The notes: generated from the letters alone by a model not told the origin. A stretch of DNA of 40,576 bases from Bacteroidales bacterium UBA5226 (GCA_002409325.1 DHUU01000004.1:924-41499); one strand, 5' to 3'; shown: positions 8,489-18,185, numbered from the stretch's first letter. Numbers and translations are program-made.

Positions 8489-9394
8489 ATGGCACATGAA
8501 CATGCCCATTATGCCCCGATCGCTTATGCCGGGCGTTTTGCCATTGGCATTGGTCTGAATGTGGTGTTTGTCATTGCCGAGGTGGCATTTGGCCTTATGG
8601 CCAACTCCTCTGCCCTGTTGGCAGATGCCGGGCATAATATAAGTGATATCATGGGCCTGGCTTTTGCCTGGGCAGCCACCTGGATGGCTACAATAAGGCC
8701 AAAAGGCAAATATACGTACGGTCTGCGCAAGACCACCATCCTGGTTTCTATCCTGAATGCTCTGTTGCTTTTTGGGGCTGTAGCGATCATTGCCTGGGAT
8801 GCTTTCGGGAAATTGAAAAATCCACAGCCCATTGCAGGAACAAGTGTTATGATAGTTGCCGGATTCGGCATCCTGATCAATACCATCACCGCATTATTGT
8901 TCTACAGGGGACAGAAAACCGATCTGAACATCAAAGGGGCTTTCTTGCATATGGCTGCCGATGCCGGGGTCTCCCTGGGGGTGGTGATTGCCGGGCTGTT
9001 CATCCATATCACCGGAAAGATGTGGATAGATCCGGCTGTCAGCTTTGTGATCATACTGGTGATTTTGTGGGGTACCTGGCGCCTGTTTGCCGAGTCGCTG
9101 AACCTGGCCCTGGATGCCGTCCCCAAACATCTTAAAATTGAGAAAGTCCGTGACTTTCTGTTGCAAAAGGAAGGTGTTACCAGCATTCATGACCTGCATA
9201 TCTGGGCCATGAGTACCACGCAGGTGGCCCTGACCGTTCACCTGGTGGTGCCCGGGGGAGCCTCCGATATGTTTATCACCCGTTTGCAGCAGGAACTCAG
9301 CGATAAGTTTGGAATAGGGCATACCACGTTTCAGATTGAAAGCAAAGACCTTCAAACCGGCAATTGTAACGGCGGCTGCCCTCCCGGAACGTGA
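8489..9394 (+). CDS. Cation diffusion facilitator metal exporter
   Basis: CDF-family divalent-metal/proton antiporter of the inner membrane, 301 residues. The His-containing N-terminus (AHEHAH) precedes six hydrophobic segments. The two metal-site signatures are present: LLADAGHNISD in segment 2 and HMAADAGVS in segment 5, giving the Asp/His pattern of CzcD/ZitB-type zinc exporters. A cytoplasmic C-terminal domain (about 205-300) contains the HDLHIWAM segment. The C-terminus ends with a Cys-containing stretch (GNCNGGC). Zn2+ is the likely main substrate, by family. It is the last gene of the MFS/coiled-coil/CDF run. Confidence 0.93.
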   Translation: MAHEHAHYAPIAYAGRFAIGIGLNVVFVIAEVAFGLMANSSALLADAGHNISDIMGLAFAWAATWMATIRPKGKYTYGLRKTTILVSILNALLLFGAVAIIAWDAFGKLKNPQPIAGTSVMIVAGFGILINTITALLFYRGQKTDLNIKGAFLHMAADAGVSLGVVIAGLFIHITGKMWIDPAVSFVIILVILWGTWRLFAESLNLALDAVPKHLKIEKVRDFLLQKEGVTSIHDLHIWAMSTTQVALTVHLVVPGGASDMFITRLQQELSDKFGIGHTTFQIESKDLQTGNCNGGCPPGT

Positions 9395-9408
9395 TTTTCA
9401 TTATTTTA

Positions 9409-9819
9409 ATGCCTGTGAAAAGAATTTTCCTGGTTTCCTCGCTCTCGCTGCTATTGGTTTCATGTGGCCATCAGTCACTGGAACAAGTGCTTTTTACCTC
9501 TCAGCAGCCGCAACCCCAGCTGGGGAAGGTTTCCTGCTACAGGATACCGGCTCTTGCAACAGCTCCCAACGGGAACGTGATAGCTGCCTGTGACCAGCGC
9601 GTGGGCTCCTGCGCAGATCTGGGGGGCAATGAAGATATCAACATAGTCATCCGCACCAGCCGTAACCATGGGAAAACCTGGTCTGATATACGCTGCATAT
9701 CCATGACCGTGCTTTCGGGAGGGGACATTGGAGTGCTTTACGAAAGAAATGATTATAAGGAAATTGTGTTTACCCGGTTGAGAAAGTCTGAATATTTACA
9801 AACAAGAAAAGATGAATAA
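9409..9819 (+). pseudogene. Internally deleted exo-alpha-sialidase lipoprotein (BNR/GH33)
   Basis: A 136-residue remnant of a secreted sialidase, preferred start ATG 9409 giving a lipobox signal peptide (LLLVSCG). The N-terminal part keeps the sialidase RIP motif (YRIPALATAPNG, near residue 43) and the first Asp box (SRNHGKTW, near residue 83). Directly after WSDIRCI the frame jumps to the C-terminal end of the fold (TVLSGGDIGVLYER, then EIVFTRL). Family members are usually 350-550 residues, so the catalytic Glu, Tyr and most arginines are missing. The deletion kept the frame. It overlaps the GH43 gene by 8 bases. Catalytic activity is very unlikely. Confidence 0.8.
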
Positions 9820-11533
9820 AATTTTACCCGCATTAGCCCTGTTGATGGCATTTGCTGCCTGCTCCACGGAACAAACTCTGAATACTATATGCAATCCCAT
9901 GGATCTTGCTTACCGTTTTGCTCTGGAAGACCCTTACCCCTCACGCAGGGAGGCGGCCGATCCTTCCGTGGTCCGGTTCAGGGATGATTTTTTTCTTTTT
10001 GCCTCCAAATCGGGTGGTTACTGGTGGTCAGATAATCTTGCCGACTGGAACTTTGTTCAGACAGACCAGATCCCCACAGAAGAATATGCCCCTACGGCCG
10101 TTGCCATTGACGATACGCTGTTTTTCCTGGCCTCTTCAAATCAGAAAAGTACAATCTATAAAAGTGCCCATCCGCTATCAGGCACCTGGGAAGTAGCGGT
10201 GGAAGCGTTGCAAGTTCCCGTGTGGGACCCGGTCTTTTTCCTGGATGATGACTGGCGGTTGTACCTGTATTGGGGTTGTTCGGACCAAAGGCCCCTCTAT
10301 GGGGTGGAAGTGGATTACCGCAACGGATTTGCCTTTTTGGGTGATGTCAGGGAACTGGTATATGCCAATCCGGCTGAATACGGATGGGAGGTGCCGGGGG
10401 ATTACAATACGCTGGTGGGCCGGGCTCCCTGGATCGAGGGCCCGTGGGTAACAAAACATAATGGCAAATATTACCTGCAGTATGCCGGCCCGGGCACCGA
10501 GTTCAAGAGTTATGCCGATGCTGTTTACCTTTCTGAATTTCCCCTGGGACCCTTTATGCTGCAAAAGCACAATCCGGCCATGTACAAACCGGAAGGGTTT
10601 GCCGCCGGGGCAGGCCACGGCAGTTCCTTTGCCGATGCTTATGGAAATTTCTGGCATATAGGCACCATGACCATTTCGCAAAAGCATATGTTTGAACGCC
10701 GCCTGGGTATGTTTCCCGTTTTCCTGGATGAAGACGGGACATATTATACCATAACAAAGTACGGGGATTACCCGTATATTGTACCCGCTGGAAAGATCCA
10801 CAGCTTTGAGAACGTGTTCTCCGGATGGATGTTGCTCACCTATAACAAGCCCGTGGTGGTGTCATCATCTGTGGATTCCCTCCCGGTATGCAATATGACC
10901 GATGAAGATATCCGTACCTATTGGGCGGCTGCCAGCGGTGATGCAGGTGAATATGCTATAGTGGACATGGGAGATTTCTTTGATGTGTATGCCCTTCAGG
11001 TCAATTTTGCAGAACACAATGCCCTGATCAGGGGCAGTCAAAAGGGTGCCTGCCAACGTTTTACTGTTGAATATTCTTTGGATGGCAATACTTGGGAAAT
11101 GCTGGAAGACCGCTCAGATAACAACACGGACAATTCTCATGTATATATGCAATTGGAAGAAAAAGTGCTGTGCCGGTATTTGAAAATTTCCAATATTGAG
11201 GTTTCCGGCGGACATTTTGCCCTCAGCGGGTTCAGGGCTTTCGGGAAAGGAGCAGGACCGCTGCCGGGCAGGATAACCCGTTTTTTAGCACAAAGGAATC
11301 TCCTTGATAAAAGAAGCGTGACGCTTTCCTGGTCCAAGGCTGATCATGCAACGGGTTACAACATCAGTTACGGAACAGAAAGGAACAAACTGTATCTGAA
11401 TCATATGGTGTACAGCGACACAACCCTTGTAATCAACAGTCTGAACAGCAACCTGGACTATTATTTTACCATTGAATCTTTCAACGAAAACGGCATAACA
11501 CCAAACCAACAAATTGTCAAGGACTTTGAGTAA
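9812..11533 (+). CDS. GH43-family lipoprotein with discoidin-like and FN3 domains
   Basis: Secreted glycosidase of 573 residues with a lipobox (FAAC, Cys17). The N-terminal five-bladed propeller (about 45-330) shows the three GH43-type acidic residues: Asp50 in ADPSV (base), Asp139 in VWDP (pKa modulator) and Glu209 in WIEGP (acid). A discoidin/F5-8C-like beta domain follows (about 350-480), then an FN3 domain (about 483-573). GH43 enzymes usually release arabinose, xylose or galactose from plant or algal polysaccharides; the exact substrate is unclear. No SusC/SusD pair lies nearby, so this is not a classical PUL. The start overlaps the sialidase remnant. Confidence 0.85.
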   Translation: MNKILPALALLMAFAACSTEQTLNTICNPMDLAYRFALEDPYPSRREAADPSVVRFRDDFFLFASKSGGYWWSDNLADWNFVQTDQIPTEEYAPTAVAIDDTLFFLASSNQKSTIYKSAHPLSGTWEVAVEALQVPVWDPVFFLDDDWRLYLYWGCSDQRPLYGVEVDYRNGFAFLGDVRELVYANPAEYGWEVPGDYNTLVGRAPWIEGPWVTKHNGKYYLQYAGPGTEFKSYADAVYLSEFPLGPFMLQKHNPAMYKPEGFAAGAGHGSSFADAYGNFWHIGTMTISQKHMFERRLGMFPVFLDEDGTYYTITKYGDYPYIVPAGKIHSFENVFSGWMLLTYNKPVVVSSSVDSLPVCNMTDEDIRTYWAAASGDAGEYAIVDMGDFFDVYALQVNFAEHNALIRGSQKGACQRFTVEYSLDGNTWEMLEDRSDNNTDNSHVYMQLEEKVLCRYLKISNIEVSGGHFALSGFRAFGKGAGPLPGRITRFLAQRNLLDKRSVTLSWSKADHATGYNISYGTERNKLYLNHMVYSDTTLVINSLNSNLDYYFTIESFNENGITPNQQIVKDFE

Positions 11534-12027
11534 TGGATCATTTTGCAGCCATAGATTTTGAGACGGCCAACGAACAGCCTTCCAGTGTATGCAGCGTTGG
11601 TATTGTGATTGTGCGGTACGGGGTTCCGGAGCATACCATTTACCGGCTTATTAGGCCCGAACCGGATTACTACCTGTATCGCAACACCATGGTTCACGGA
11701 CTCAATGCCAGAGATACAGAATACGCCTGCGTGTTTTCTCATGTCTGGAAGGAAATTGATCCTTATATAAGGGATTTACCCCTTGTGGCTCACAATGCTC
11801 AATTTGACGAAGGCTGTCTGAAAGCGGCATTTTTCACGTATTGCATGGATTATCCCGATTACGACTTTTATTGCACCCTGCGGGCGTCGCGAAGGCACTT
11901 CGGGAAATCGTTGCCTAATCACCAGTTGCCAACGGTCGCGGCTGCCTGCGGGTATGTGCTGACCAACCACCATAACGCGCTGGAGGATGCCCTGGCCTGT
12001 GCTGCGATTGCCCTAAAAATATTGTAA
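11533..12027 (+). CDS. DnaQ-like DEDDh 3'-5' exonuclease
   Basis: A 164-residue exonuclease-fold protein resembling the proofreading epsilon subunit. All DEDDh residues are present: Asp8 and Glu10 (AIDFETA), Asp92 (AHNAQFDEG), and His147 with Asp152 (HNALEDALA). It is a stand-alone exonuclease domain without a polymerase-binding tail, so it is more likely a general single-strand exonuclease than the replicative epsilon subunit. The start codon shares one base with the GH43 stop (TAATG), implying translational coupling although the functions seem unrelated. Confidence 0.87.
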   Translation: MDHFAAIDFETANEQPSSVCSVGIVIVRYGVPEHTIYRLIRPEPDYYLYRNTMVHGLNARDTEYACVFSHVWKEIDPYIRDLPLVAHNAQFDEGCLKAAFFTYCMDYPDYDFYCTLRASRRHFGKSLPNHQLPTVAAACGYVLTNHHNALEDALACAAIALKIL

Positions 12028-12054
12028 TAATTTATATTTTTTCTTGTATCTTTG
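12022..12054 (+). promoter_or_regulatory. Bacteroidota-type promoter for the serine-hydrolase/kinase operon
   Basis: A TTG at 12022-12024 lies 22 bases before TATCTTTG (12047-12054), matching the -33/-7 consensus. Transcription would begin near 12059. The leader would then start with a short hairpin, CCGGTT (12062-12067) pairing with AACCGG (12078-12083), just before the ATG at 12091. Confidence 0.6.
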
Positions 12055-12090
12055 ATTTATCCCGGTTTGAAAGCTACAACCGGAGAATGT

Positions 12091-13188
12091 ATGAATACCA
12101 AACCATTCATCGCGATCCTACTTATTGCAGTGATATCTTCCTGCACACCCGACTATCATGATAAGATTTTTGACATTGCACGGGAAGCCGGGATTCCTCT
12201 CATACAAGTGGCCTATTCCAAAGGGAATGCCCATGTTGGATACGAAATTTCTACCGTTCCTGAGATCACACCCCGAAAGGACAATAATACGGTTTTTCAG
12301 GCAGCCTCGCTCAGTAAAACGGTGTTTGCCTATATTGTTATGAGAATGAGCGACCGGGGAGAGATAGATCTGGACAGGCCGCTGGCTGAATATGCAGATA
12401 TTGAACGGTTTGATGATAAGAAACTGGCCCGCAGGCTTACGGCCCGGATGGTTCTCTCTCACAGGACAGGGCTGCCCAACTGGGCGGTTTCACCCGGTTC
12501 GCCAGAATGGCCCGAGGCGCCCATTGTTTTCAAATTCAGGCCTGACTCGGCATTCAGTTACTCGGGAGAAGGGTATGCCTTTTTGCAAAGGGCGGTGGAA
12601 CAGATCCAGGGAAAGAGACTGGAGGAAATTGCTCAACATGAGGTGTTCCTGCCACTGGGGATGGGTTCCTCGTCCTATGCCTGGAGGGATGATTATGACA
12701 CCCTTGCTGTTAATGGTTTTAACCGCGATGGCGAAGACAGGGGAAAGGGAAATTTTCCCCGTGCCAATGCGGCCTATACCTTAAGGACAACTGCGGAGGA
12801 TTACATAAAGTTTCTGGAGGCTTTGAGCCAGGGCAACGGATTCGGCCCCAAATCAAGGGAGGCGATGTTCCATTCTGAAGTGCAGGCGGTCCGGTATGCA
12901 GAAAGGCCCAGGGAATGTGATGCACATATCTTCTGGGGCCTCGGCCTGGGGATCGAAAAACATCCGGAGCTGGGAGAAGTGGCCTTTCACTGGGGAGACA
13001 ACGGGGCTTTCAGATCACTTTTTCTGATCGTTCCTAAAAGGGGATTGCAGCCAAAAAGGATTTTAGTTTATTTTACCAACAGCCAGGCCGGCCATGACAT
13101 AATCCATGAGATATCTTCTCTTTTCCTTGAAAACAGAGAGCCGCTGGCAATTCATGAATGGGTGAATAAAATCGAAAAAACTGAATAA
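12091..13188 (+). CDS. Beta-lactamase-family serine hydrolase lipoprotein
   Basis: Predicted lipoprotein of 365 residues in the class C beta-lactamase/DD-peptidase/esterase fold. The ATG at 12091 is chosen over an upstream TTG because it gives a proper leader with lipobox (ISSC, Cys18). Catalytic motifs are present: Ser73-x-x-Lys76 (SLSK), Tyr157-Ser-Gly (YxN position) and His300-Trp-Gly (KTG position). The HWG form and YSG are common in the esterase/peptidase branch rather than true beta-lactamases, so antibiotic resistance should not be assumed. It acts outside the cytoplasm. The hybrid kinase gene starts 3 bases after its stop. Confidence 0.87.
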   Translation: MNTKPFIAILLIAVISSCTPDYHDKIFDIAREAGIPLIQVAYSKGNAHVGYEISTVPEITPRKDNNTVFQAASLSKTVFAYIVMRMSDRGEIDLDRPLAEYADIERFDDKKLARRLTARMVLSHRTGLPNWAVSPGSPEWPEAPIVFKFRPDSAFSYSGEGYAFLQRAVEQIQGKRLEEIAQHEVFLPLGMGSSSYAWRDDYDTLAVNGFNRDGEDRGKGNFPRANAAYTLRTTAEDYIKFLEALSQGNGFGPKSREAMFHSEVQAVRYAERPRECDAHIFWGLGLGIEKHPELGEVAFHWGDNGAFRSLFLIVPKRGLQPKRILVYFTNSQAGHDIIHEISSLFLENREPLAIHEWVNKIEKTE

Positions 13189-13191
13189 TCT

Positions 13192-16100
13192 ATGAAATCT
13201 GAAAGAATAGCCGACTTACTTAAGATGTCCCCCATTGCCTATGCCTCTCACCAGATCATTGTGGATGAGCGCGGATTACCGGTAGATTACCGGTTTCTGG
13301 AAGTGAACTCTACGTTTGAAAAGATAACAGGATTAAAAGCGGGCAATATCATTGGAAAAACAATACGTGAAGTTTTGCCCGGCATTGAAAATTCAGGATT
13401 TGACTGGATTTCCGCCTATGGGTCGGCAGCATTGAAAGGTGAACTAAGTGATTTTGAGCAGTTTTCCGAACCACTGAACAAGTGGTATCAGGTACACGTG
13501 TTTTCTCAGGAAAAAGGTTTTTTTACCACATTATTTACAGATATTACCCGGCAGAAGAAGCAATCAGAAGAGCTGGAAGCTTTTTTCTCTGTGAATCTGG
13601 ACCTGTTGTGCATAGCCACAATGGAAGGTCGTTTTTTAAAAGTAAACAAACAGTGGGAGACTGTTTTGGGGTATACTTCTGATGAACTGCTAAAGAACAA
13701 ATTCCTTGATTATGTTCACCCCGACGATATTGAGTCTACACACCATGCAATCAATGAATTGAGTAATAACAACGAGGTGTTGAATTTTGTGAACCGTTAC
13801 CGTTGCAGCGACGGCAGTTACCGTTTCATTGAATGGCGTTCCAAACCCAGCGGCAATCTGATCTATGCAGCTGCCCGGGATATAACTTCCCGAAAAGAGA
13901 TGGAAGAAACCCTTAAAACGAGTGAATCCAATTTTCGCACTTTTTTTTATTCTCTGCAACATATGGTTTTGATTGTTACCACAGAGGGAAAGATCATCCA
14001 GGCCAACAATGTTTTTACAGCCGTAACGGGTTATTCCAATGATGAGCTCAGGGAAATGGACCTTTTGGATATACATCCGGCTGATCTCAGGGAGAATGTA
14101 AAGGGTGAATTATCACTCATTCATAATAAGAAAATAGATACGATTGCTTTTCCGATCCTGAAGAAGGACGGGACACTGATCCCTGTGGAAACACGTTTGT
14201 CTCTAGGCAGTTGGAACGGTTTAGAATGTGTTTTTGGAGTGGTCAGGGACCTTTCCTTTGAGCAGGAAGCCTTGCAACGCTTTGAACGTTTGTTCCGCAA
14301 CAACCCGGCGCTAATGGCACTTTATTCCTATCCCGAGGCCAGATTCATTGATGCAAACGATTCCTTTTTAGAAACATTAGGTTATTCACGAGAGGATGTT
14401 ATTGATAGAACAATTCTTGACCTGAATTTAGTTTCAGATAAAAGTGTTCATGAATCGATAATCAATGAATTGACAGCAAAAGGGATCATAAGAAACAGGG
14501 AATTTTCTATCATGGCACGGGACAGATCTCTGAGATATGGTCTGCTGACAGCCGAAATTATGGAAAGTCACGGGGACATGTACTTTATTACCATTATACT
14601 GGATGTTACTGAACAGCATAAACACCAGGAAACGTTACAGCTTATGGTGGACATGGCCAAGTCTTTCATCAACCTGCCTGTAAAAAAGGCAGGAAAGGAG
14701 ATTGTCCGGGCTCTCAGGACAATGGGCGAATTTGTAGGAGCGGACAGAGCCTACGTGTTCAGTTATGATTTCATAGAAAACACGTTCTCAAACACCTATG
14801 AATGGTGTGCCAAAGGGATCACGCCTCATATAGACTACCTTCAGCAAATATCCAACGATATAATTTCGCGGTGGATCCAGTCACACAGAAACGGTAAGGA
14901 TGATTTCATCCATGATGTGGGTGTCCTGAAAGAAGACGATTCTTTCAGACTTTTGCTGGAAAAAAAGGATATCAAAAGCGTTCTTACCGTACCAATATGG
15001 ACAAATGATGAGTTGACGGGCATGGTTGGATTTGATTTTGTAACAAATTACCACAGTTATTCCGAGATAGAAAAGCAAATACTCACTATCTTTTCTGAGT
15101 TACTAGTCAATCTTCAGACTCAGATGGAAAACAGTAAAACGCTTCGCAAGGCAAAAGAAAAGGCCGAGAAGGCGAGCAAAACCAAATCTGAATTTCTGGC
15201 TAACATGAGCCACGAGATCCGCACCCCGTTGAATGGGGTTATTGGTTTTACCGACCTGTTAATGAAAACAAGGCTCAACGAATCACAGAAAGAATTTGCC
15301 CATAACGCCAATACGGCAGGAAAAGCCCTGCTGGACATCATCAACGAGATCCTGGACTTTTCAAAGATAGAGGCAGGGAAACTGGATCTGGAACCCATGG
15401 AGACGGATATTGTGAGGTTATTGAAAGAGACGATTGACATCATCAAATTTCATGCGGCCAGTAAGAAACTGGAATTGTTGCTCAATATTCCGCCTGATGT
15501 GCCACGGATGGCTATAGTTGACCCCTTACGGCTCAAACAGATCCTGACCAACCTGCTAAGCAACGCCATAAAATTCACTGAGCAAGGAGAGGTAGAACTC
15601 AAATTGAAATTCGAAAAGAAATCGGAAGACAGATGTCTCTATCATTTTTATGTGAGAGATACCGGCATAGGGATATCCAAATCACAACACAGCATGTTGT
15701 TCCACGCATTTACCCAGGCCGACAGTTCCACTACCCGCAAGTTTGGCGGGACCGGACTGGGATTGACCATATCCAACTTGCTGGCCAAAAAAATGGGGTC
15801 CGGTATCAAAATACAAAGTAAACTGGGTGAAGGGAGTACCTTCTTTCTTTCCATTGAAACAAACTGCCGTTGTATCCCGGAAATTAACGGAGAACGCAAA
15901 GATCCGCTACCTATACAGAATGTCCTTGTTGTAGATGACAATGCTTCCAACAGAAAAATCCTGCTGGAGAATTTTAAACATTGGGGAGTGGAGTGCACAG
16001 AAAGTGAGAACGGGTATTCCGCATTGAAATTGATGGAAAATCAGAAATTTGATCTCCTGATCATTGATTATCATATGCCTTACGTAGACGGATTGTCTGT

Positions 16101-17082
16101 TATTCAAATGATCCGTGAAAAAATGGAACTCAATATAGGGGACATGCCCCTCATCCTATTGCACAGTTCGTCGGACAATCAATTCATAAGGGAAAAATGC
16201 AAGGAACTGGGTGTCCGCTTTCAGATGGTGAAACCGGTTAGTGCAGATGTGTTGTACGATATGATCCACTCCATTTTTCTTAAGGATGACATAAAAGAAC
16301 CTCAAAAATTAACTGCAAAAGTGAGGAAAGAAATCCCATTAATTTGTTTACCTGAGAATCCCGTTATACTGGTCGCCGAAGACATACCCATGAACATGAT
16401 GCTCATCCGCTCGTATATTGGCCACATCCTGCCAGGGGCGGTGGTTCTGGAAGCGACAAACGGAAAACAGGTTCTTGAATTCCTGAAGAATCAGCGGGTA
16501 GATCTTGTTTTAATGGATGTACAAATGCCAGTGATGGACGGTCTGGAAGCGACAAGAAAGATCAGGGAGTGGGAACAGACAAAAGCCGATGGTTCACACA
16601 TCCCTGTCATCGCCCTTACTGCCGGAGCGCTAAAAGAGGAACAGCAGAGGGCACTTGAAAGCGGTATGGATGAATTTATGTCCAAGCCAATTGAAAGGAA
16701 AAAATTAGAAGCTTATATGAGCAAATATCTGAAAAAGAAAGACAATCCTGATGATCATTTCCATTATTCGGATTTTTTGGAAGCACTGGGAGGAGACAGA
16801 GAACTGGTGCAAAAAATGATGTCGGTTTCCAAAACGGACATGAAAGAGAAACTCGAAGCTCTGGAGAAGGCTGTTACCGGGAAAGACATCCGGCAGGTGG
16901 CCGTACTTGCCCATTACATTAAAGGGGGAGCACTTACTGCCAGGTATAAGGAGCTGGCAAAGATCGCGGCCCAGATAGAAATCCAGGCAAAAGAAGGTGT
17001 CAGTGAAGGCCTGGAAGACCGTCTCACTGAGCTGGAAAAGGAATGGGAGAATGTCCTCAGGGTACTTGATCAGGTCATTTGA
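13192..17082 (+). CDS. Soluble hybrid histidine kinase (PAS x4, GAF, HisKA, HATPase, REC x2, HPt)
   Basis: A 1296-residue multistep phosphorelay kinase. Order: PAS domains at about 5-125, 130-240, 243-360 and 363-485; GAF about 490-650; HisKA with His674 in MSHEIRTPLNG; HATPase_c with N box (LLSNAIKF), DTGIGIS and GGTGLGL; REC1 with phosphoacceptor Asp959 (IIDYHMP); REC2 with Asp1109 (LMDVQMPVMDG); HPt with His1241 (AHYIKGGA). No signal peptide or membrane segment is seen, so the sensor is cytoplasmic and probably reads small ligands or redox state. There is no DNA-binding output, so phosphate must pass from the HPt to a regulator encoded elsewhere. Tightly coupled to the upstream serine hydrolase. 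Confidence 0.93.
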   Translation: MKSERIADLLKMSPIAYASHQIIVDERGLPVDYRFLEVNSTFEKITGLKAGNIIGKTIREVLPGIENSGFDWISAYGSAALKGELSDFEQFSEPLNKWYQVHVFSQEKGFFTTLFTDITRQKKQSEELEAFFSVNLDLLCIATMEGRFLKVNKQWETVLGYTSDELLKNKFLDYVHPDDIESTHHAINELSNNNEVLNFVNRYRCSDGSYRFIEWRSKPSGNLIYAAARDITSRKEMEETLKTSESNFRTFFYSLQHMVLIVTTEGKIIQANNVFTAVTGYSNDELREMDLLDIHPADLRENVKGELSLIHNKKIDTIAFPILKKDGTLIPVETRLSLGSWNGLECVFGVVRDLSFEQEALQRFERLFRNNPALMALYSYPEARFIDANDSFLETLGYSREDVIDRTILDLNLVSDKSVHESIINELTAKGIIRNREFSIMARDRSLRYGLLTAEIMESHGDMYFITIILDVTEQHKHQETLQLMVDMAKSFINLPVKKAGKEIVRALRTMGEFVGADRAYVFSYDFIENTFSNTYEWCAKGITPHIDYLQQISNDIISRWIQSHRNGKDDFIHDVGVLKEDDSFRLLLEKKDIKSVLTVPIWTNDELTGMVGFDFVTNYHSYSEIEKQILTIFSELLVNLQTQMENSKTLRKAKEKAEKASKTKSEFLANMSHEIRTPLNGVIGFTDLLMKTRLNESQKEFAHNANTAGKALLDIINEILDFSKIEAGKLDLEPMETDIVRLLKETIDIIKFHAASKKLELLLNIPPDVPRMAIVDPLRLKQILTNLLSNAIKFTEQGEVELKLKFEKKSEDRCLYHFYVRDTGIGISKSQHSMLFHAFTQADSSTTRKFGGTGLGLTISNLLAKKMGSGIKIQSKLGEGSTFFLSIETNCRCIPEINGERKDPLPIQNVLVVDDNASNRKILLENFKHWGVECTESENGYSALKLMENQKFDLLIIDYHMPYVDGLSVIQMIREKMELNIGDMPLILLHSSSDNQFIREKCKELGVRFQMVKPVSADVLYDMIHSIFLKDDIKEPQKLTAKVRKEIPLICLPENPVILVAEDIPMNMMLIRSYIGHILPGAVVLEATNGKQVLEFLKNQRVDLVLMDVQMPVMDGLEATRKIREWEQTKADGSHIPVIALTAGALKEEQQRALESGMDEFMSKPIERKKLEAYMSKYLKKKDNPDDHFHYSDFLEALGGDRELVQKMMSVSKTDMKEKLEALEKAVTGKDIRQVAVLAHYIKGGALTARYKELAKIAAQIEIQAKEGVSEGLEDRLTELEKEWENVLRVLDQVI

Positions 17083-17162
17083 TTTTCAGGATTCGTTTTT
17101 CCTACAGCTTTTTGTGAGCTGCCCGAAAAAAGCCTAATTCCCCTTAACGGCATGTTTTTTGT

Positions 17163-17170
17163 CATATTTG
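17163..17170 (+). promoter_or_regulatory. Weak -7-like box 4 bases before the epimerase start
   Basis: CATATTTG differs from TAnnTTTG at one position and is separated from the ATG at 17175 by 4 bases. If used, the mRNA would start at or next to the ATG. No -33 TTG was found at good spacing. Confidence 0.3.
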
Positions 17171-17174
17171 CACT

Positions 17175-18185
17175 ATGCAAAAGCACGAAATTTATTTAGT
17201 TACCGGAGCTGCCGGACATTTGGGTTTTACCATAGTGTCCCAGTTAGTAGCGGATGGCAGAAAAGTACGTGCACTTGTTCTGCCGGGTGATGTCTTAGGG
17301 TCCTGCCTGCCTCCGCAGGTGGAGATCTTTTATGGGAACGTGCTGGACCCTTCATCTCTGGAAGCTTTTTTCTGTGTTAGTCCGGACACTGATATATTTG
17401 TGATCCACGCCGCCGGCATTGTGACCACATCCCTGAAATACCAGTCTGTCGTGTATGAGGTCAATGTCAAAGGAACACGTAACGTTACAGATGCCGCTAT
17501 AAAATTCAATGCCACCAAGCTTGTTTACGTGAGTTCGGTCCATGCCATACCGGAACAACCAAAGGGGCAGGTCATACACGAGACCGATCATTTTGACAAA
17601 GATCTTGTTTACGGAATGTACAGCAAAACAAAAGCCGAGGCTACACAATACGTTCTGGATGCTGTACAAAGAGGTTTGGATGCCACCATTGTGCATCCTT
17701 CCGGAATCTGTGGTCCCAATTCCCATACTTGTAATTATGCAACCCAGATGGTGATAGACTGTTGGCGCGGATCATTGCCCATGGGAGTGGATGGGGGCTA
17801 CGATTTTGTGGATGTACGTGATGTGGCATCAGGCACCATATCCTCCTGCAGGAAAGGGGGCAGGGGAGAATGCTATATTCTGGGCAACCGGTATATATCC
17901 ATAAAAGAATATTTTCGAATTTTCCAGAATGTCACTGGTAAAAAACTGCCAGGCATAATGGCTCCCATGTGGTTGGCCAGAGCCTCATTACCCTTCTGTT
18001 CACTCTATTATAAATTAAAAAAACAATTGCCTCTTTTTTCCTCATATTCTCTATATACACTGGCAACCAACTCTCTGTTTTCATCTGACAAAGCACGTCT
18101 GGAACTGGGTTATGCCACCAGACCATTTAAAGACACTATTGCCGACACCGTAGAATGGCTTAAAAAAGAAAAAAGTATCCATTGA
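17175..18185 (+). CDS. NAD(P)-dependent epimerase/dehydratase (extended SDR)
   Basis: Cytoplasmic extended short-chain dehydrogenase/reductase of 336 residues. The dinucleotide-binding motif GAAGHLG is at residues 11-17, the catalytic Ser near 120-121 (YVSSVHA) and the Tyr149-x-x-x-Lys153 pair in YSKTK. A gap of ~90 bases separates it from the kinase gene, and a tRNA follows, so it is probably monocistronic. The C-terminal ~100 residues, with a hydrophobic patch near 270-280, resemble the dihydroflavonol-reductase/3-beta-HSD-like branch rather than sugar-nucleotide epimerases. The substrate is unknown. Confidence 0.85.
   Translation: MQKHEIYLVTGAAGHLGFTIVSQLVADGRKVRALVLPGDVLGSCLPPQVEIFYGNVLDPSSLEAFFCVSPDTDIFVIHAAGIVTTSLKYQSVVYEVNVKGTRNVTDAAIKFNATKLVYVSSVHAIPEQPKGQVIHETDHFDKDLVYGMYSKTKAEATQYVLDAVQRGLDATIVHPSGICGPNSHTCNYATQMVIDCWRGSLPMGVDGGYDFVDVRDVASGTISSCRKGGRGECYILGNRYISIKEYFRIFQNVTGKKLPGIMAPMWLARASLPFCSLYYKLKKQLPLFSSYSLYTLATNSLFSSDKARLELGYATRPFKDTIADTVEWLKKEKSIH

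Noticed and set aside
9409..11533. A polysaccharide utilisation locus around the sialidase relic and GH43
   Set aside because: No SusC/SusD pair, transporter or PUL regulator is present nearby.
12091..13188. Calling the serine hydrolase an antibiotic-resistance beta-lactamase
   Set aside because: YSG and HWG in place of YxN and KTG, and the lipoprotein context, fit the esterase/peptidase branch better.
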